A stretch of 58,571 nt of DNA from Chloroflexota bacterium. GTDB lineage: Bacteria; Chloroflexota; UBA5177. This document shows, one piece after another, positions 1-9,138 of the stretch (position 1 is the stretch's first letter; every line of letters starts with the position of its first letter). The notes under the pieces were generated by a model. It had not been told where the DNA came from, made no database searches, and saw nothing but the letters and a program-made list of their open reading frames with translations. The translations under genes and the position numbers were made by a program. The stretch is from the NCBI GenBank assembly GCA_025966365.1, contig JAICWV010000004.1, positions 1-58,571 on the forward strand, given 5' to 3'.

Positions 1-2205
1 GGTAAGCGGATCGTCAGCTTGGAACGGCGGCCGACCGGTCACCATCTGGTACAAGATTGCGCCGGCCGCGTAGAGGTCGGTGCGGCTGTCCACCTTATCG
101 CCGTGCACCTGCTCGGGGGACATGTACAGGGGCGTGCCGAGTGTCATCCCGGTGGACGTCAGGCTGGTATCGTTACTTCGCCGCGCCAGCCGCGCGATTC
201 CGAAGTCAGTTACCTTGACCTGATCCCCATCCAGCACCATGACATTGGCCGGCTTCACGTCGCGATGGACGATACCGTGGTCATGGGCGGCCTCGAGTCC
301 CGCAAGAATCTGGAGGCCCATATTTTTGGCACGACCGAGGGGGAGCGGGCCGCCGCGCAGAAGGTCTGCCAGGGAGCGTCCTTCCAGCAGCTCCATGACG
401 ATATAGCTCGCCTGTTCCTCGATGAAGGTTCCGCGAACTCGAACGATATTGGCGTGGCTCAACCCGGCGAGAAGCGCTCCCTCCTGCTGGAAACGAAGGA
501 GCGCTCGCGGATCGAGATCGGTGCGGGAAAACATCAGTTTGAGCGCGACGCGCTCGCCGGTGCGCTCATCAATTGCCTCGAATACGCGGCCCATGCCGCC
601 GGCCCCAACCTGTGCCACCAGGCGGTAACGGCCGCCGAGTGCCCGGACCAGCTTACGGGCGAACAGCGGATTGCCGCGGGTGCGCCGGTACGCGAACTCC
701 GAGAAATCGATCGGTACCTGCCCGCCCTCCACCAGCGAGCCGATTAACCTGGCCGTATCTTCCGGGCCAAGCCGTCCCAGGAACACCCGCTCCACCACGC
801 CGTCGCGCACCATATCGCGGGTGGTCTGACTCACCGGGCGGTCCCGGCCGAGCTCGTCGTCTCGGCAGCACGAGAGCAGGAAGACGGGATAGCCTCGCGT
901 CTCATGGGCCAGATATTTCAAGAGGTCGAGACTGCCGTCATCCGTCCACTGTAGGTCGTCGATCAGAATCGCCAGCGGTCTCTCGCGAGCGACGTGTGTG
1001 AGGAAGGCGGCGCACTCACGGAAGAGGGCGTATTGATCGTCGGATTCCTCGATGACAGGGCTGAGGAGCGGGCGGTCCTGGGACGGTAGGAAGAGCCGAA
1101 GCTCCGGCCACCGCTTCGCGACGTCGTCCCGAGCGGCGGGAGGCGCCGCCACATATACCTGGGAGAGAACATCCAGGAACACCGCGAACGGGACCGCCTG
1201 CTCACGGCTGTAACACCGTGCCGCCGCCAGCAGGAAGCCGCGGCCGCGCAAATGGAGCCCAACTTCTTCGGCGAACCGAGACTTCCCGATCCCCGCCTCG
1301 CCGGACACCATCACGTACCGGCCGCTGCCGCTCTCCACCGCGTCCGCGACGAGCAACACCCGCTCCAGGGCTTCATCCCTACCGACCAGTGCATCCGCGG
1401 GGTCCATGCCGAGAAAACCTCCGGAGGGAGCGGAGATGTCACCTTCCTGTACATCCAGCTGGGATCGTATCGTCTCCACGAGCGCCTGCGTTTCTGCGGC
1501 AGGCTGCGCGTCCAGCTCGTGTGCCAGGCGGGCGCGGAAAACCTCGTAGCGCTTGAGCGCTTCGGGTGGCCTGCCCTGCCGTGCGGTCGCGATCATGAGA
1601 CCGCGCAGCGCTTCCTCGTCGAAGGGGTCCACATCCAGCATTCGCCCGAACCAGACGGCCGCGTCCTCATGACGGCCCCTCAATCTGTAGGTTGTCGCCA
1701 GCTGCAAACAGGCCTCGCGCCAGATTCGCGTCGCTCGCTCGGTGAAAGGCACCGCCCAGTCGTCGTACCTGTTTTCGACGAAGGGCTCACCCCGAACCAT
1801 GGCAAGAGCCGCTTCCAGCCGCCTGGGGTCGCCGTGCGCGGAGGAGACCGAGGCTTCCATCTCTTCCAGGTCCAGGACCCACCCGTAGGCAGGATTCAAT
1901 GCGACCCAGCCATTGCGCGAGAGGACTGGAGACGGATCGCCTCCCAGAGTCAGGCGGAGGCGATGAACCAGTATGCGGAGGTTGCCCGATGCCGTGTCCG
2001 GATCGGCCTCCGGCCAGATCAAGTCGATCAGGTCGTCCCGACGTCGCTGCCGGTCCTGGGTTACCATGAGCAGCTTGAACAGTGTCTGGACGCGATGCTG
2101 CCAGTCGCCAGCGCCCAGCGGCTCCGAGTCGCGTTCCACTTCGAAGGGACCGAGCACTCTGGCTCGGTAGAGCGGCGCGTTTACCGGGGCATCCCTTCCC
2201 ACCAC
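1..2205 (-). CDS. SARP/BTAD regulator fused to AAA-type ATPase and Ser/Thr protein kinase (partial)
   Basis: 735 residues are visible and the C-terminus runs off the left edge. In order: an OmpR-like winged helix (about residues 8-95, with DDLIDLIWPEADPDTA), a BTAD all-helical region (about 95-235), a STAND-like ATPase (Walker A GEAGIGKS near residue 300, Walker B ending IDDLQW), and a protein kinase from about residue 525 (VGAGGMGRVFEA, VALKLM, HRDVKPANV near 645, DFG, SPEQ). The kinase therefore has all core catalytic motifs. Start is GTG at 2205, with a GGAGG upstream; GTG 2202 is an alternative. SARP proteins normally activate transcription; kinase fusions usually put the kinase first, whereas here it is last. 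Function is inferred as a signal-responsive regulator; ligand and target genes are unknown. A PP2C phosphatase lies at 17237-18079. Confidence 0.88.
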   Translation of the reverse strand, partial: MVGRDAPVNAPLYRARVLGPFEVERDSEPLGAGDWQHRVQTLFKLLMVTQDRQRRRDDLIDLIWPEADPDTASGNLRILVHRLRLTLGGDPSPVLSRNGWVALNPAYGWVLDLEEMEASVSSAHGDPRRLEAALAMVRGEPFVENRYDDWAVPFTERATRIWREACLQLATTYRLRGRHEDAAVWFGRMLDVDPFDEEALRGLMIATARQGRPPEALKRYEVFRARLAHELDAQPAAETQALVETIRSQLDVQEGDISAPSGGFLGMDPADALVGRDEALERVLLVADAVESGSGRYVMVSGEAGIGKSRFAEEVGLHLRGRGFLLAAARCYSREQAVPFAVFLDVLSQVYVAAPPAARDDVAKRWPELRLFLPSQDRPLLSPVIEESDDQYALFRECAAFLTHVARERPLAILIDDLQWTDDGSLDLLKYLAHETRGYPVFLLSCCRDDELGRDRPVSQTTRDMVRDGVVERVFLGRLGPEDTARLIGSLVEGGQVPIDFSEFAYRRTRGNPLFARKLVRALGGRYRLVAQVGAGGMGRVFEAIDERTGERVALKLMFSRTDLDPRALLRFQQEGALLAGLSHANIVRVRGTFIEEQASYIVMELLEGRSLADLLRGGPLPLGRAKNMGLQILAGLEAAHDHGIVHRDVKPANVMVLDGDQVKVTDFGIARLARRSNDTSLTSTGMTLGTPLYMSPEQVHGDKVDSRTDLYAAGAILYQMVTGRPPFQADDPLT

Positions 2206-2366
2206 GAGGGCCAACCTCCGTCCGGATCAGCCGTATTCCGGTGGCAGGAATTATAACGGAATCTTCGCGTCGTGTCGAGCATCTGGAGCCACAGATAGTC
2301 ACGGCAGCACCGTATGGCCGCCGCGTTACATCGCCGTTACAGGTCGCCGAACGTCGCCCGCGAGTC

Positions 2367-2993
2367 CTACTTCGACTCGTGGATGGTGACGGACTTGATG
2401 CTCGGCTCCTGGCCGGGAGCGGGCTCCGACACCTCGTTACTGGCCGGGTTCTGCACCACGGGCGTGTCCGCGATCTTGTAGACCGTGTCCATGCCGCTTG
2501 TCACTCTTCCAAAAATGGTGTAAATCGGCTGAAGGTGATAGCCCTGCCTGGACGCGATGATGAAGAACTGGCTGCCGTTGGTGTTTGGGCCGGAGTTGGC
2601 CATCGCCACTGTCCCGGAGGCGTAGGGAAGCGTGACCTTCTCATCGTGGAAGGTGTACCCCGGACCCCCGAATCCGGTCCCGGTCGGATCGCCCGTCTGC
2701 ACCATGAAGTTCTTGATGATGCGGTGGAAGATGACTCCCTTATAGAAGTCGTGCTGGGCAAGGAAGATAAAGTTGTTCACGGCCAGAGGCGCAAGCTTGG
2801 GCAGCAGGGTGATGGTGAAGGCGCCGTCGGAGGTCTCGACGGTGGCCTTGTAGGTGGCGCCTTTATTGATGGTCATCTTCGGGGGATGCGTCCAGGTTGG
2901 ATAGGCGGTCGCGGAAGGCTTTTCGCTTCCCGAGGCAGAGGCGCCGCAACCTGCAAGGAAGAGAGCTACGGCGAGAAGGGCACAAAGGCGCAC
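2367..2993 (-). CDS. Cyclophilin-type peptidyl-prolyl isomerase, lipoprotein
   Basis: 208 aa. The N-terminus MRLCALLAVALFLAGCG is a lipoprotein signal with a LAGC lipobox, so the protein should be anchored outside the cytoplasmic membrane. The cyclophilin core shows FHRIIKNFMVQTGDPTG and GSQFFI, which hold the catalytic Arg/Phe/Gln positions of the family. It should catalyse cis-trans isomerisation of Xaa-Pro bonds in exported proteins. Start is chosen as GTG at 2993 because GGAG sits 8 nt upstream; a GTG at 2999 is only 2 nt from the same site. It is divergent from the HD-domain gene and follows nothing in an obvious operon. Confidence in family is high. Confidence 0.92.
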   Translation of the reverse strand: MRLCALLAVALFLAGCGASASGSEKPSATAYPTWTHPPKMTINKGATYKATVETSDGAFTITLLPKLAPLAVNNFIFLAQHDFYKGVIFHRIIKNFMVQTGDPTGTGFGGPGYTFHDEKVTLPYASGTVAMANSGPNTNGSQFFIIASRQGYHLQPIYTIFGRVTSGMDTVYKIADTPVVQNPASNEVSEPAPGQEPSIKSVTIHESK

Positions 2994-3032
2994 AGACACA
3001 ACTCCGTCAGGTCCTGGATACGGGAACGTAGG

Positions 3033-3060
3033 AGTGTAGCACGCCAAATCGCCGCCCCAA
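3033..3060 (-). promoter_or_regulatory. Putative sigma-70-type promoter for the cyclophilin gene
   Basis: On the minus strand, TTGGGG (3055-3060) and TACACT (3033-3038) are separated by 16 nt and lie about 40 nt upstream of the GTG start. The match is moderate, and no experimental support is implied. Confidence 0.35.
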
Positions 3061-3078
3061 GCCACTACCATGTGACAT

Positions 3079-3852
3079 ATGGACACGGGTAAAAATGCCG
3101 AGCCGAAGCCGCAAATCGGTCAGATTGTCGACTCGCTGAATGCACAACTTCCCGACATTGCGTCTGACGTCATTCGGCGGCATCTCGACCCCGCCGATCC
3201 GGCGACTCGCGACTTCTTGCTGCATCCGGATGCCCGGGAGCAACACCAGACTCGCTGGCATCAATGGGGAATTATCACCCACACCCGTGTCTTCTTGCGG
3301 CATTTCGGCACCGATATACCAGGATATCTCAGAGAGTGGGACCTGTGGGACGCCGTCAACGACGTTCTGAGTGAGACCATTGACGGCGTGACTCGCTGGG
3401 ACCTGTTGCGCATTGGCATCCTCCTCCACGACATCGGAAAGTTTGGGGCCCGCTTTCACGGCGGTACCCGGTTCCATTTCACCGGGCACGAAGATGTATC
3501 GGGTCGGATAATCCGAGAGGAGCTGCAGCTGGAGGATTACGGCCTGACGGTCGCGCAGGCCGAGTACGCGGCCACCGTCGCCGAGGATCACTTTGTTCTG
3601 GGTCAGATGCGGCGTAGAGCTCGAGACCTGGGCGGTTACAACGAGGGATTCGCTCACTCGCCTGAATTTCGGATCATCGCCGGCCGCATCAAGCACGAGC
3701 ACCCCGCCGACTTCGTCGAAATCGGCGTTCTGTTTCTGGGCGACTCACTTGCCAAAGCTGACCCGCAAACCGGACCGCCCGATGCCGTGAGCCAGTACGC
3801 CATCAACATCGAGATCGCGCACTCCTATCTCGAGGTGGTACTGCCGGGATGA
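3079..3852 (+). CDS. HD-domain metal-dependent phosphohydrolase
   Basis: 257 aa, soluble. HD-superfamily ligands appear in order: an early His in IITHTRVF, the HD pair in LLHDIGKFGARFHGG, a later His in FTGHED, and a C-terminal Asp in FLGDSLAKAD. These are the residues that bind the metal in HD phosphohydrolases. The substrate cannot be told from sequence; nucleotides are a common substrate for this fold. Start ATG at 3079 has a poor Shine-Dalgarno, but no better in-frame start is seen. It lies 54 nt ahead of the sugar operon at 3907 and might be read with it. Confidence 0.82.
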   Translation: MDTGKNAEPKPQIGQIVDSLNAQLPDIASDVIRRHLDPADPATRDFLLHPDAREQHQTRWHQWGIITHTRVFLRHFGTDIPGYLREWDLWDAVNDVLSETIDGVTRWDLLRIGILLHDIGKFGARFHGGTRFHFTGHEDVSGRIIREELQLEDYGLTVAQAEYAATVAEDHFVLGQMRRRARDLGGYNEGFAHSPEFRIIAGRIKHEHPADFVEIGVLFLGDSLAKADPQTGPPDAVSQYAINIEIAHSYLEVVLPG

Positions 3853-3906
3853 GGCGGGGTACGTGCCTATAATCGAAGTGGGCCGCCGGGGCGGACGTCT
3901 CCTTTC

Positions 3907-6018
3907 ATGCTGATCGGCGCGGTTGCACTTAAAGAAGATGACTTGCAGTTCGTCACTAACGCCGCGGGCGATATTCTCCCGGGCGATAGTGCCGGATTTG
4001 GGCTGTACTACCGGGATACTCGATTCCTCAGCACGTTCGACCTGGCAGTCGCCGGACAGAAACCGCTCACGGTGTCGCACAACGCGAGCAAACACTACAT
4101 CGCGACGTTTCAGTACATCAATCCCCGCATGGGGATGGGCGACATTATTGTGCCGCAGCAATCCATCAGTATTCGTCGCAGCCGCTTTGTCACATCCCAG
4201 GGACTCTACGAACGGATCGGGTTGCTGAACTGCAATCATTTTCCCGTCGTGATCGGTGTGAGCCTGACGCTGGATGCAGACTTCCGTGATATTTTCGCGG
4301 TTCGCGGCTTCAAGTCCCAGCCGGCCGCGGAATCGATCGGGACGGATTGGGACGGTTCACGTCTTGAGTTCAGTTATTGCGGGCGTGACAGCGTGATGCG
4401 GCGGACCCACATCTCGTTCAGCCGGCCACCGGATGAGGTGGAGGGCTCGACCGCCACTTTTCAGATGCGGCTTGAGCCGCAACGAGTGGCCTCGGTGGTA
4501 GTGCGGGTGCAACCGCACGTGGGTGATGAATTCGAGCCGATGGACGACGATTTCGATCGCACCCTCGATCGGCTGGCCGCGTCATATCGCGACTGGGAGA
4601 CATCGTCTACCCAGATCGATACCGACAACGAGTTGTTCAATCGCGATCTCCTTCGTGCCAGCCGCAATGACGTACGGACGCTCCTGGAGCGAACCGACTG
4701 GGGTCTGGTGCCCGACGCCGGAATCCCATGGTATGCGGTGCCGTTTGGGCGGGATGCCATCATCACCGCGCTTCAGACGCTGTCCTACAACCCGGCCATT
4801 GCCGAAGGCACGCTGAGGTTTCTGGCCGCGCACCAGGGAACAGTGGTAGATCCGTTCAAGGAAGAGGAGCCGGGCAAGATCATGCACGAGCTCCGCAGGG
4901 GCGAGCTGGCCAATCTGGGCGAGATCCCGCACACGCCGTACTACGGCACGGTGGACGGCACACCGCTGTTTGTGGTGCTGTTCGTGGAAGCGATGGCCTG
5001 GATCCAATCGGAGGCGCTGTATCAGGACATTCTGCCTGCGGCGATGCGCGCGCTGGAGTGGGTGGACACCTACGGCGATATCGACGGAGACGGCTATGTA
5101 GAGTATGAGGCGCACCGGCCCGGCGGCGTGTACAACCACGGGTGGAAGGACAGCGCGGACTCGGTTCAATACGAGGATGGTTCCAGCGCGGTGCAGCCGA
5201 TCGCGCTGGTTGAGGTTCAGGGCTACGTGTATGCGGCCAAGATGGGCATGGCATCGCTCTTACGCCGCCACGGTGATGGAGCGCGGGCGGAGCGACTGGA
5301 GCGAGAAGCTGCAGTCCTGCGCGAGCGGTTCAACCGGGACTTCTGGATGCCGGATCAGGAATTCTTCTGCCTGGCTCTCGACGGAGAGAAACGGCAGGTC
5401 CGCTCGGTGACGTCCAATGCCGGCCACTGCCTGTGGTCGGGCATCTGCGATCCGGCCAAAGCCGATTCGGTGGCCGAGCGACTCATGGCGCCCGACATGT
5501 TTTCCGGCTGGGGGATCCGGACCCTCTCCGCCGACTCACCCAATTACAACCCCATGAGCTACCACAACGGCTCGGTCTGGCCGCACGACAACGCCATCAT
5601 TGCTCTCGGTCTGCGCCGTGCCGGCCACGGTGACAAGGCAGCGCGGCTGGTGCAGGCAATGTGCGAGGCGGGGTTCCGCTTTTCCGACGCGCGCTTGCCG
5701 GAGCTGTTCTGCGGCTTCTCGCGTGATCAGCGCTTCAATTCCAGTCCGGCGGCGTATGTTGTTTCGTGCAGTCCTCAGGCCTGGGCGGCCGGCGCTCTCT
5801 TTATGTTTCTGGAAAGCCTGCTGGACCTACGCCCGAACGCCGGGTCGCGGTCCCTGGTTCTGACCCCGGTCCTTCCGCCGATGTTTGCCCGGGTGACTCT
5901 CCGCAATCTCCGCATTGGGCCTCACCGCTTTGACGTCTCCGTCAGCCGAGAGGGAGAGATCGTGCGAACGGAGGTCGCGGAGCAGGGCGCTGAGTCCTCG
6001 CTCCCTGCCACTGCGTGA
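3907..6018 (+). CDS. Amylo-alpha-1,6-glucosidase / glycogen-debranching-type glycosidase
   Basis: 703 aa, cytoplasmic (no signal peptide). Residues about 10-200 match the N-terminal 'GDE_N_bis' domain (GDSAGFGLYYRDTRF). Residues about 255-690 form an (alpha/alpha)6 catalytic domain with PWYAVPFGRDAIITALQTL, MHELRRGELANLGEIPHTPY, HGWKDSADSVQYEDGS and SYHNGSVWPHDNAII. Members of this family are annotated as glycogen debranching enzymes, but few have been assayed. In this position, beside a GT4 and a GpgS-type enzyme, a role on glycogen or on a glucosylglycerate-type oligosaccharide is equally possible (inference). It overlaps the next gene by 4 nt, which indicates translational coupling. Confidence 0.88.
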   Translation: MLIGAVALKEDDLQFVTNAAGDILPGDSAGFGLYYRDTRFLSTFDLAVAGQKPLTVSHNASKHYIATFQYINPRMGMGDIIVPQQSISIRRSRFVTSQGLYERIGLLNCNHFPVVIGVSLTLDADFRDIFAVRGFKSQPAAESIGTDWDGSRLEFSYCGRDSVMRRTHISFSRPPDEVEGSTATFQMRLEPQRVASVVVRVQPHVGDEFEPMDDDFDRTLDRLAASYRDWETSSTQIDTDNELFNRDLLRASRNDVRTLLERTDWGLVPDAGIPWYAVPFGRDAIITALQTLSYNPAIAEGTLRFLAAHQGTVVDPFKEEEPGKIMHELRRGELANLGEIPHTPYYGTVDGTPLFVVLFVEAMAWIQSEALYQDILPAAMRALEWVDTYGDIDGDGYVEYEAHRPGGVYNHGWKDSADSVQYEDGSSAVQPIALVEVQGYVYAAKMGMASLLRRHGDGARAERLEREAAVLRERFNRDFWMPDQEFFCLALDGEKRQVRSVTSNAGHCLWSGICDPAKADSVAERLMAPDMFSGWGIRTLSADSPNYNPMSYHNGSVWPHDNAIIALGLRRAGHGDKAARLVQAMCEAGFRFSDARLPELFCGFSRDQRFNSSPAAYVVSCSPQAWAAGALFMFLESLLDLRPNAGSRSLVLTPVLPPMFARVTLRNLRIGPHRFDVSVSREGEIVRTEVAEQGAESSLPATA

Positions 6019-7256
6019 CGCGCCTCCTGGTCGTGCATTACACGCCACCGGGCGTGGTTGGGGGCGTGGAGAGCATCATCCACGAGCATGCCCGCATCCT
6101 GACCGAGCGCGGGTACGAGGTGGATGTCGTCGCCGGTCGGGAGGCCGGCCCCGGTATCTCCGCTCACGTACTGCCCGATGTGAACGTTGCCGGCGAGCAG
6201 GCGCGGCGGGTAGACGCCGCGCTGTCAGCCGGCGTCGTAAGTCCCGGATTCTGGTCGCTTCGCGACCGTATCACGGCGGACCTGGCACCCCTTGCCGCCG
6301 GCACCGATGTCCTGATCGTCCACAACGCCTATACCCTCCACTTCAATCTGCCGCTCACCGCCGCGCTGTGGAACATCGCGCGGACACGGGCTCCCGGCAG
6401 CACGATCGCCTGGTGCCATGACCTTTCCTGGGTCAATCCGTTGTACATGCCTCGCATGCGCGCCGGGTTCCCCTGGAGCCTTCTGCGGCTTCCTGCCCCC
6501 AATGTCGTCTATGTCGTCATCTCAGAGGAGCGCCGGCGAGAGCTTGAGGCGCTGTGGGGCGCGAACGGGACCTCCATTGCCGTTATCCCGAACGGGATCG
6601 ACCCTGCTCGGTTCCTGCGGCTTTCGCCCGAAATTCAGGCGGTGGTAGAGCGGTACCGATTGTATGAGCGCGATGCGGTCCTTCTCCTCCCTGTTCGGAT
6701 CACCCGGCGGAAGAATCTGGAGGCCGGGATCAAGGCTATCCGCGCGCTGGTGGAGCAAGGACGCGATCCGGTCTTCCTGGTTTCCGGACCGCAGGCGCCG
6801 CACCACCCGGGGCTCTCCGATACGTACCTGGAGGAGCTTCTCTCGCTGGCCGGCGAGCTCGGGGTGGAGGACCGTATTGTCTTTCTTGCCCGTGACCTGG
6901 GTCGAACGCTGGAAACAGACGAGATCAATCAGCTGTACTCGGTGTGCGACGCGCTGCTCTTTCCCAGCGCCCAGGAGGGATTCGGGCTCCCCATCCTGGA
7001 GGCAGGTCTGGCACGCGTGCCTGCGATTGTCTCGGACATTCCCGTCTTCGGCGAGGTGGGCGATGCCGACGTCTGGCAGTTCGACCCGGCCGCGGCGGCT
7101 GATACAATTGCGTCGGTTATCGTGGAAGCGCTGAGCGGACGGCCCTCGCGGCTGTACCGCCGAGTCCTCACCCGATACCGCTGGGATGCGATTGTGGACA
7201 CTGATCTACTTCCCCTGCTTGATGCAGGTGCTTGGCGCACCCCGAACCCGGCCTGA
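6015..7256 (+). CDS. GT4 family glycosyltransferase
   Basis: 413 aa with a GT-B fold. The N-terminal domain begins MTRLLVVHYTPPGVVGGVES with the usual Gly-rich acceptor-site loop. The C-terminal nucleotide-sugar domain contains PNGIDPARF and the family E-x7-E element in EGFGLPILEAG. It should transfer a hexose from a nucleotide sugar with retention of configuration; donor and acceptor are not predictable. The start is GTG, overlapping the debranching-type gene stop by 4 nt. Its place between a glycosidase and a GpgS fusion suggests a storage- or compatible-solute-glycan role (inference). Confidence 0.88.
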   Translation: MTRLLVVHYTPPGVVGGVESIIHEHARILTERGYEVDVVAGREAGPGISAHVLPDVNVAGEQARRVDAALSAGVVSPGFWSLRDRITADLAPLAAGTDVLIVHNAYTLHFNLPLTAALWNIARTRAPGSTIAWCHDLSWVNPLYMPRMRAGFPWSLLRLPAPNVVYVVISEERRRELEALWGANGTSIAVIPNGIDPARFLRLSPEIQAVVERYRLYERDAVLLLPVRITRRKNLEAGIKAIRALVEQGRDPVFLVSGPQAPHHPGLSDTYLEELLSLAGELGVEDRIVFLARDLGRTLETDEINQLYSVCDALLFPSAQEGFGLPILEAGLARVPAIVSDIPVFGEVGDADVWQFDPAAAADTIASVIVEALSGRPSRLYRRVLTRYRWDAIVDTDLLPLLDAGAWRTPNPA

Positions 7257-7289
7257 CACCCGAAGGGGTTCCCCATCTCCGACACACCC

Positions 7290-9134
7290 ATGAACGTCCT
7301 GGTTCCCGCGACCAGCGTGACCTCCTCGCCCGCACTTCTGGAAATCGCCGATGCTCTGGTAGCTGAATACAGAGGCACAGGCACGCTGCTCAGTGTGGTG
7401 GAGGTGCCGGAAGAGCGATCGCTGAGCGAGGGTGCCCTTGTCGTTCGGCGGCGGCGTGGGTTGCTGCGCAAGCTCAAGCAGTTTCCCCGCGCTCGTGAGT
7501 TTCAGGCCGAGGTTGTCACGGCGCACTCGCTCGAGTCGGGCATACGTCTCGGCGTGGAGGAAGCGTCAGCCGACTTGATGCTGCTGAACTGGCGGGTGTC
7601 GCGCTCGGCGACCGGTGGGAGGACGCTGGAGCGGCTGACGGGAGACCCACCGTGCGACATCGCCGCGGTCAAGGCGGGGCGAAACAGCGAGATCCGGAAG
7701 GTTCTCGTCCCCGCCCGCGGGGGACCGCACGCGCAACTGGCCCTACGTGTGGCGGAGGCTGTTGCGCGCCAGCACGGAGCGGTGCTCACGCTCTTGCATA
7801 TTTCCCGGCCTGGCTGGAGCGAGCAGCGGCGCCAGGTGGAGCGAGACTTTTTTAGCGCGGTGCGAAGCGGTGTTCGCTACGAGAACGTGGAAGAGCTGGA
7901 CATCGAGGCGGACTCGGTGGACCCGGTGCTGGTCGAGCAAGGTGCGGCCCATGACGTCATCGTGATGGGCGCCGCTGCCCGGGACGAGCGCAGCTCGTAT
8001 CTTTTTGGCGTCATCCCGGAAACGGTGGCGCGGCGCCTGGACGCGACCGTGGTGGTCGCCAAGACCAAGGAGCCGGTGACGTCCGGAACCTTCGGACTGG
8101 TAACTCAGCCGCTCGTGGCTCCGGAGCATCGCAATATCTCCGAGCTGGTCGATCGCTGGTTCGCGCAGAACACCTTCCATAGCCATGAGTTCCGCAACAT
8201 CCGTTTCCTCCTTGAGCTGAAGGAGCGGCAGGGAAAGTCAATCAGCCTGGCACTGCCTACTCTGAACGAAGAAAAGACGGTGGGCAAGATCATCTCCACG
8301 CTGCAGCGCAACCTCATGGAGCGCTATCCGCTGCTTGACGAGCTGATCGTCATCGACAGCAACTCCGAGGATGCCACCGTACAGATCGCAGAATCGCTGG
8401 GCGTGCCTGTCTTCAAGCACCCGGAAATCCTCCCGCAACACGGGTCGTTCAGGGGAAAAGGTGAGGCTCTGTGGAAGAGCCTGTATGTGACGCGCGGCGA
8501 CATCGTGGTCTGGATCGACTCGGACATTTCCGGGCTGCACCCGAAGTTTGTCTACGGGCTTGTCGGGCCCTTGCTGTCCGACCGCGATGTTGGGTTTGTC
8601 AAAGGGTTCTACCGCCGGCCATTGAACCTGGGAGGCCAACTCATGACGACAGGCGGAGGGCGCGTGACCGAGCTTACGGCCCGGCCTCTCATCAACCTGT
8701 TCTTTCCCGAGCTCTCCGGGCTGGTGCAGCCGCTGGCCGGAGAGATGGCGGGGCGCCGAGAGGTCCTGGAAAACATCCCGTTTTTCACCGGGTACGGGGT
8801 GGAGACAGGGCTGCTCATCGACATTCTGGAGCGGTTCGGCCTCGGCAGCATCGCTCAGGCCGATCTCGAGACCCGCGTTCACCGCAACCAGTCGCTCCTG
8901 TCTCTAAGCAAAATGGCATTCGCCATCATCCAGGTGGTCATCGAGCGGCTGGGTGAGCGGGATCGCATTGCGCTACTGGACGAGATGAACACGAGCATGA
9001 AGCTGATCCACTACTCGCCCACGGAGCTCTTTCTGGAAGTGAAAGAGATCCGCGAAAACGAGCGGCCGCCCATGGCGACCATCTCCGAGTACCAGCACCG
9101 CTTCGCTCGCAGGGTAGCGACACCCGCGGGCTGA
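7290..9134 (+). CDS. gpgS: Tandem universal stress protein domains fused to glucosyl-3-phosphoglycerate synthase
   Basis: 614 aa. Residues about 1-130 and 135-260 are two UspA-like domains; the second keeps the VIVMGAAARDE loop. Residues about 300-590 are a GT81 GpgS-like transferase: LPTLNEEKTVGKI, DSNSEDAT, GKGEALWKSL, the metal-binding WIDSDI near 411, FVKGFYRRPL, TGGGRVTELTARPL, GYGVETGLLIDI and THRN-like VHRNQ. GpgS enzymes transfer glucose from NDP-glucose to 3-phosphoglycerate, giving glucosyl-3-phosphoglycerate, the precursor of glucosylglycerate and mycobacterial methylglucose polysaccharides. No GpgP phosphatase is nearby. GAAGGGG precedes the ATG. The USP fusion is unusual: it could add nucleotide sensing (inference). 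It ends 4 nt from the convergent ferredoxin gene. Confidence 0.88.
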   Translation: MNVLVPATSVTSSPALLEIADALVAEYRGTGTLLSVVEVPEERSLSEGALVVRRRRGLLRKLKQFPRAREFQAEVVTAHSLESGIRLGVEEASADLMLLNWRVSRSATGGRTLERLTGDPPCDIAAVKAGRNSEIRKVLVPARGGPHAQLALRVAEAVARQHGAVLTLLHISRPGWSEQRRQVERDFFSAVRSGVRYENVEELDIEADSVDPVLVEQGAAHDVIVMGAAARDERSSYLFGVIPETVARRLDATVVVAKTKEPVTSGTFGLVTQPLVAPEHRNISELVDRWFAQNTFHSHEFRNIRFLLELKERQGKSISLALPTLNEEKTVGKIISTLQRNLMERYPLLDELIVIDSNSEDATVQIAESLGVPVFKHPEILPQHGSFRGKGEALWKSLYVTRGDIVVWIDSDISGLHPKFVYGLVGPLLSDRDVGFVKGFYRRPLNLGGQLMTTGGGRVTELTARPLINLFFPELSGLVQPLAGEMAGRREVLENIPFFTGYGVETGLLIDILERFGLGSIAQADLETRVHRNQSLLSLSKMAFAIIQVVIERLGERDRIALLDEMNTSMKLIHYSPTELFLEVKEIRENERPPMATISEYQHRFARRVATPAG

Positions 9135-9138
9135 GCGG

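Noticed and set aside
19-747. Plus-strand open frame at the window start
   Set aside because: It is the shadow of the kinase and ATPase gene on the other strand; its product matches no family.
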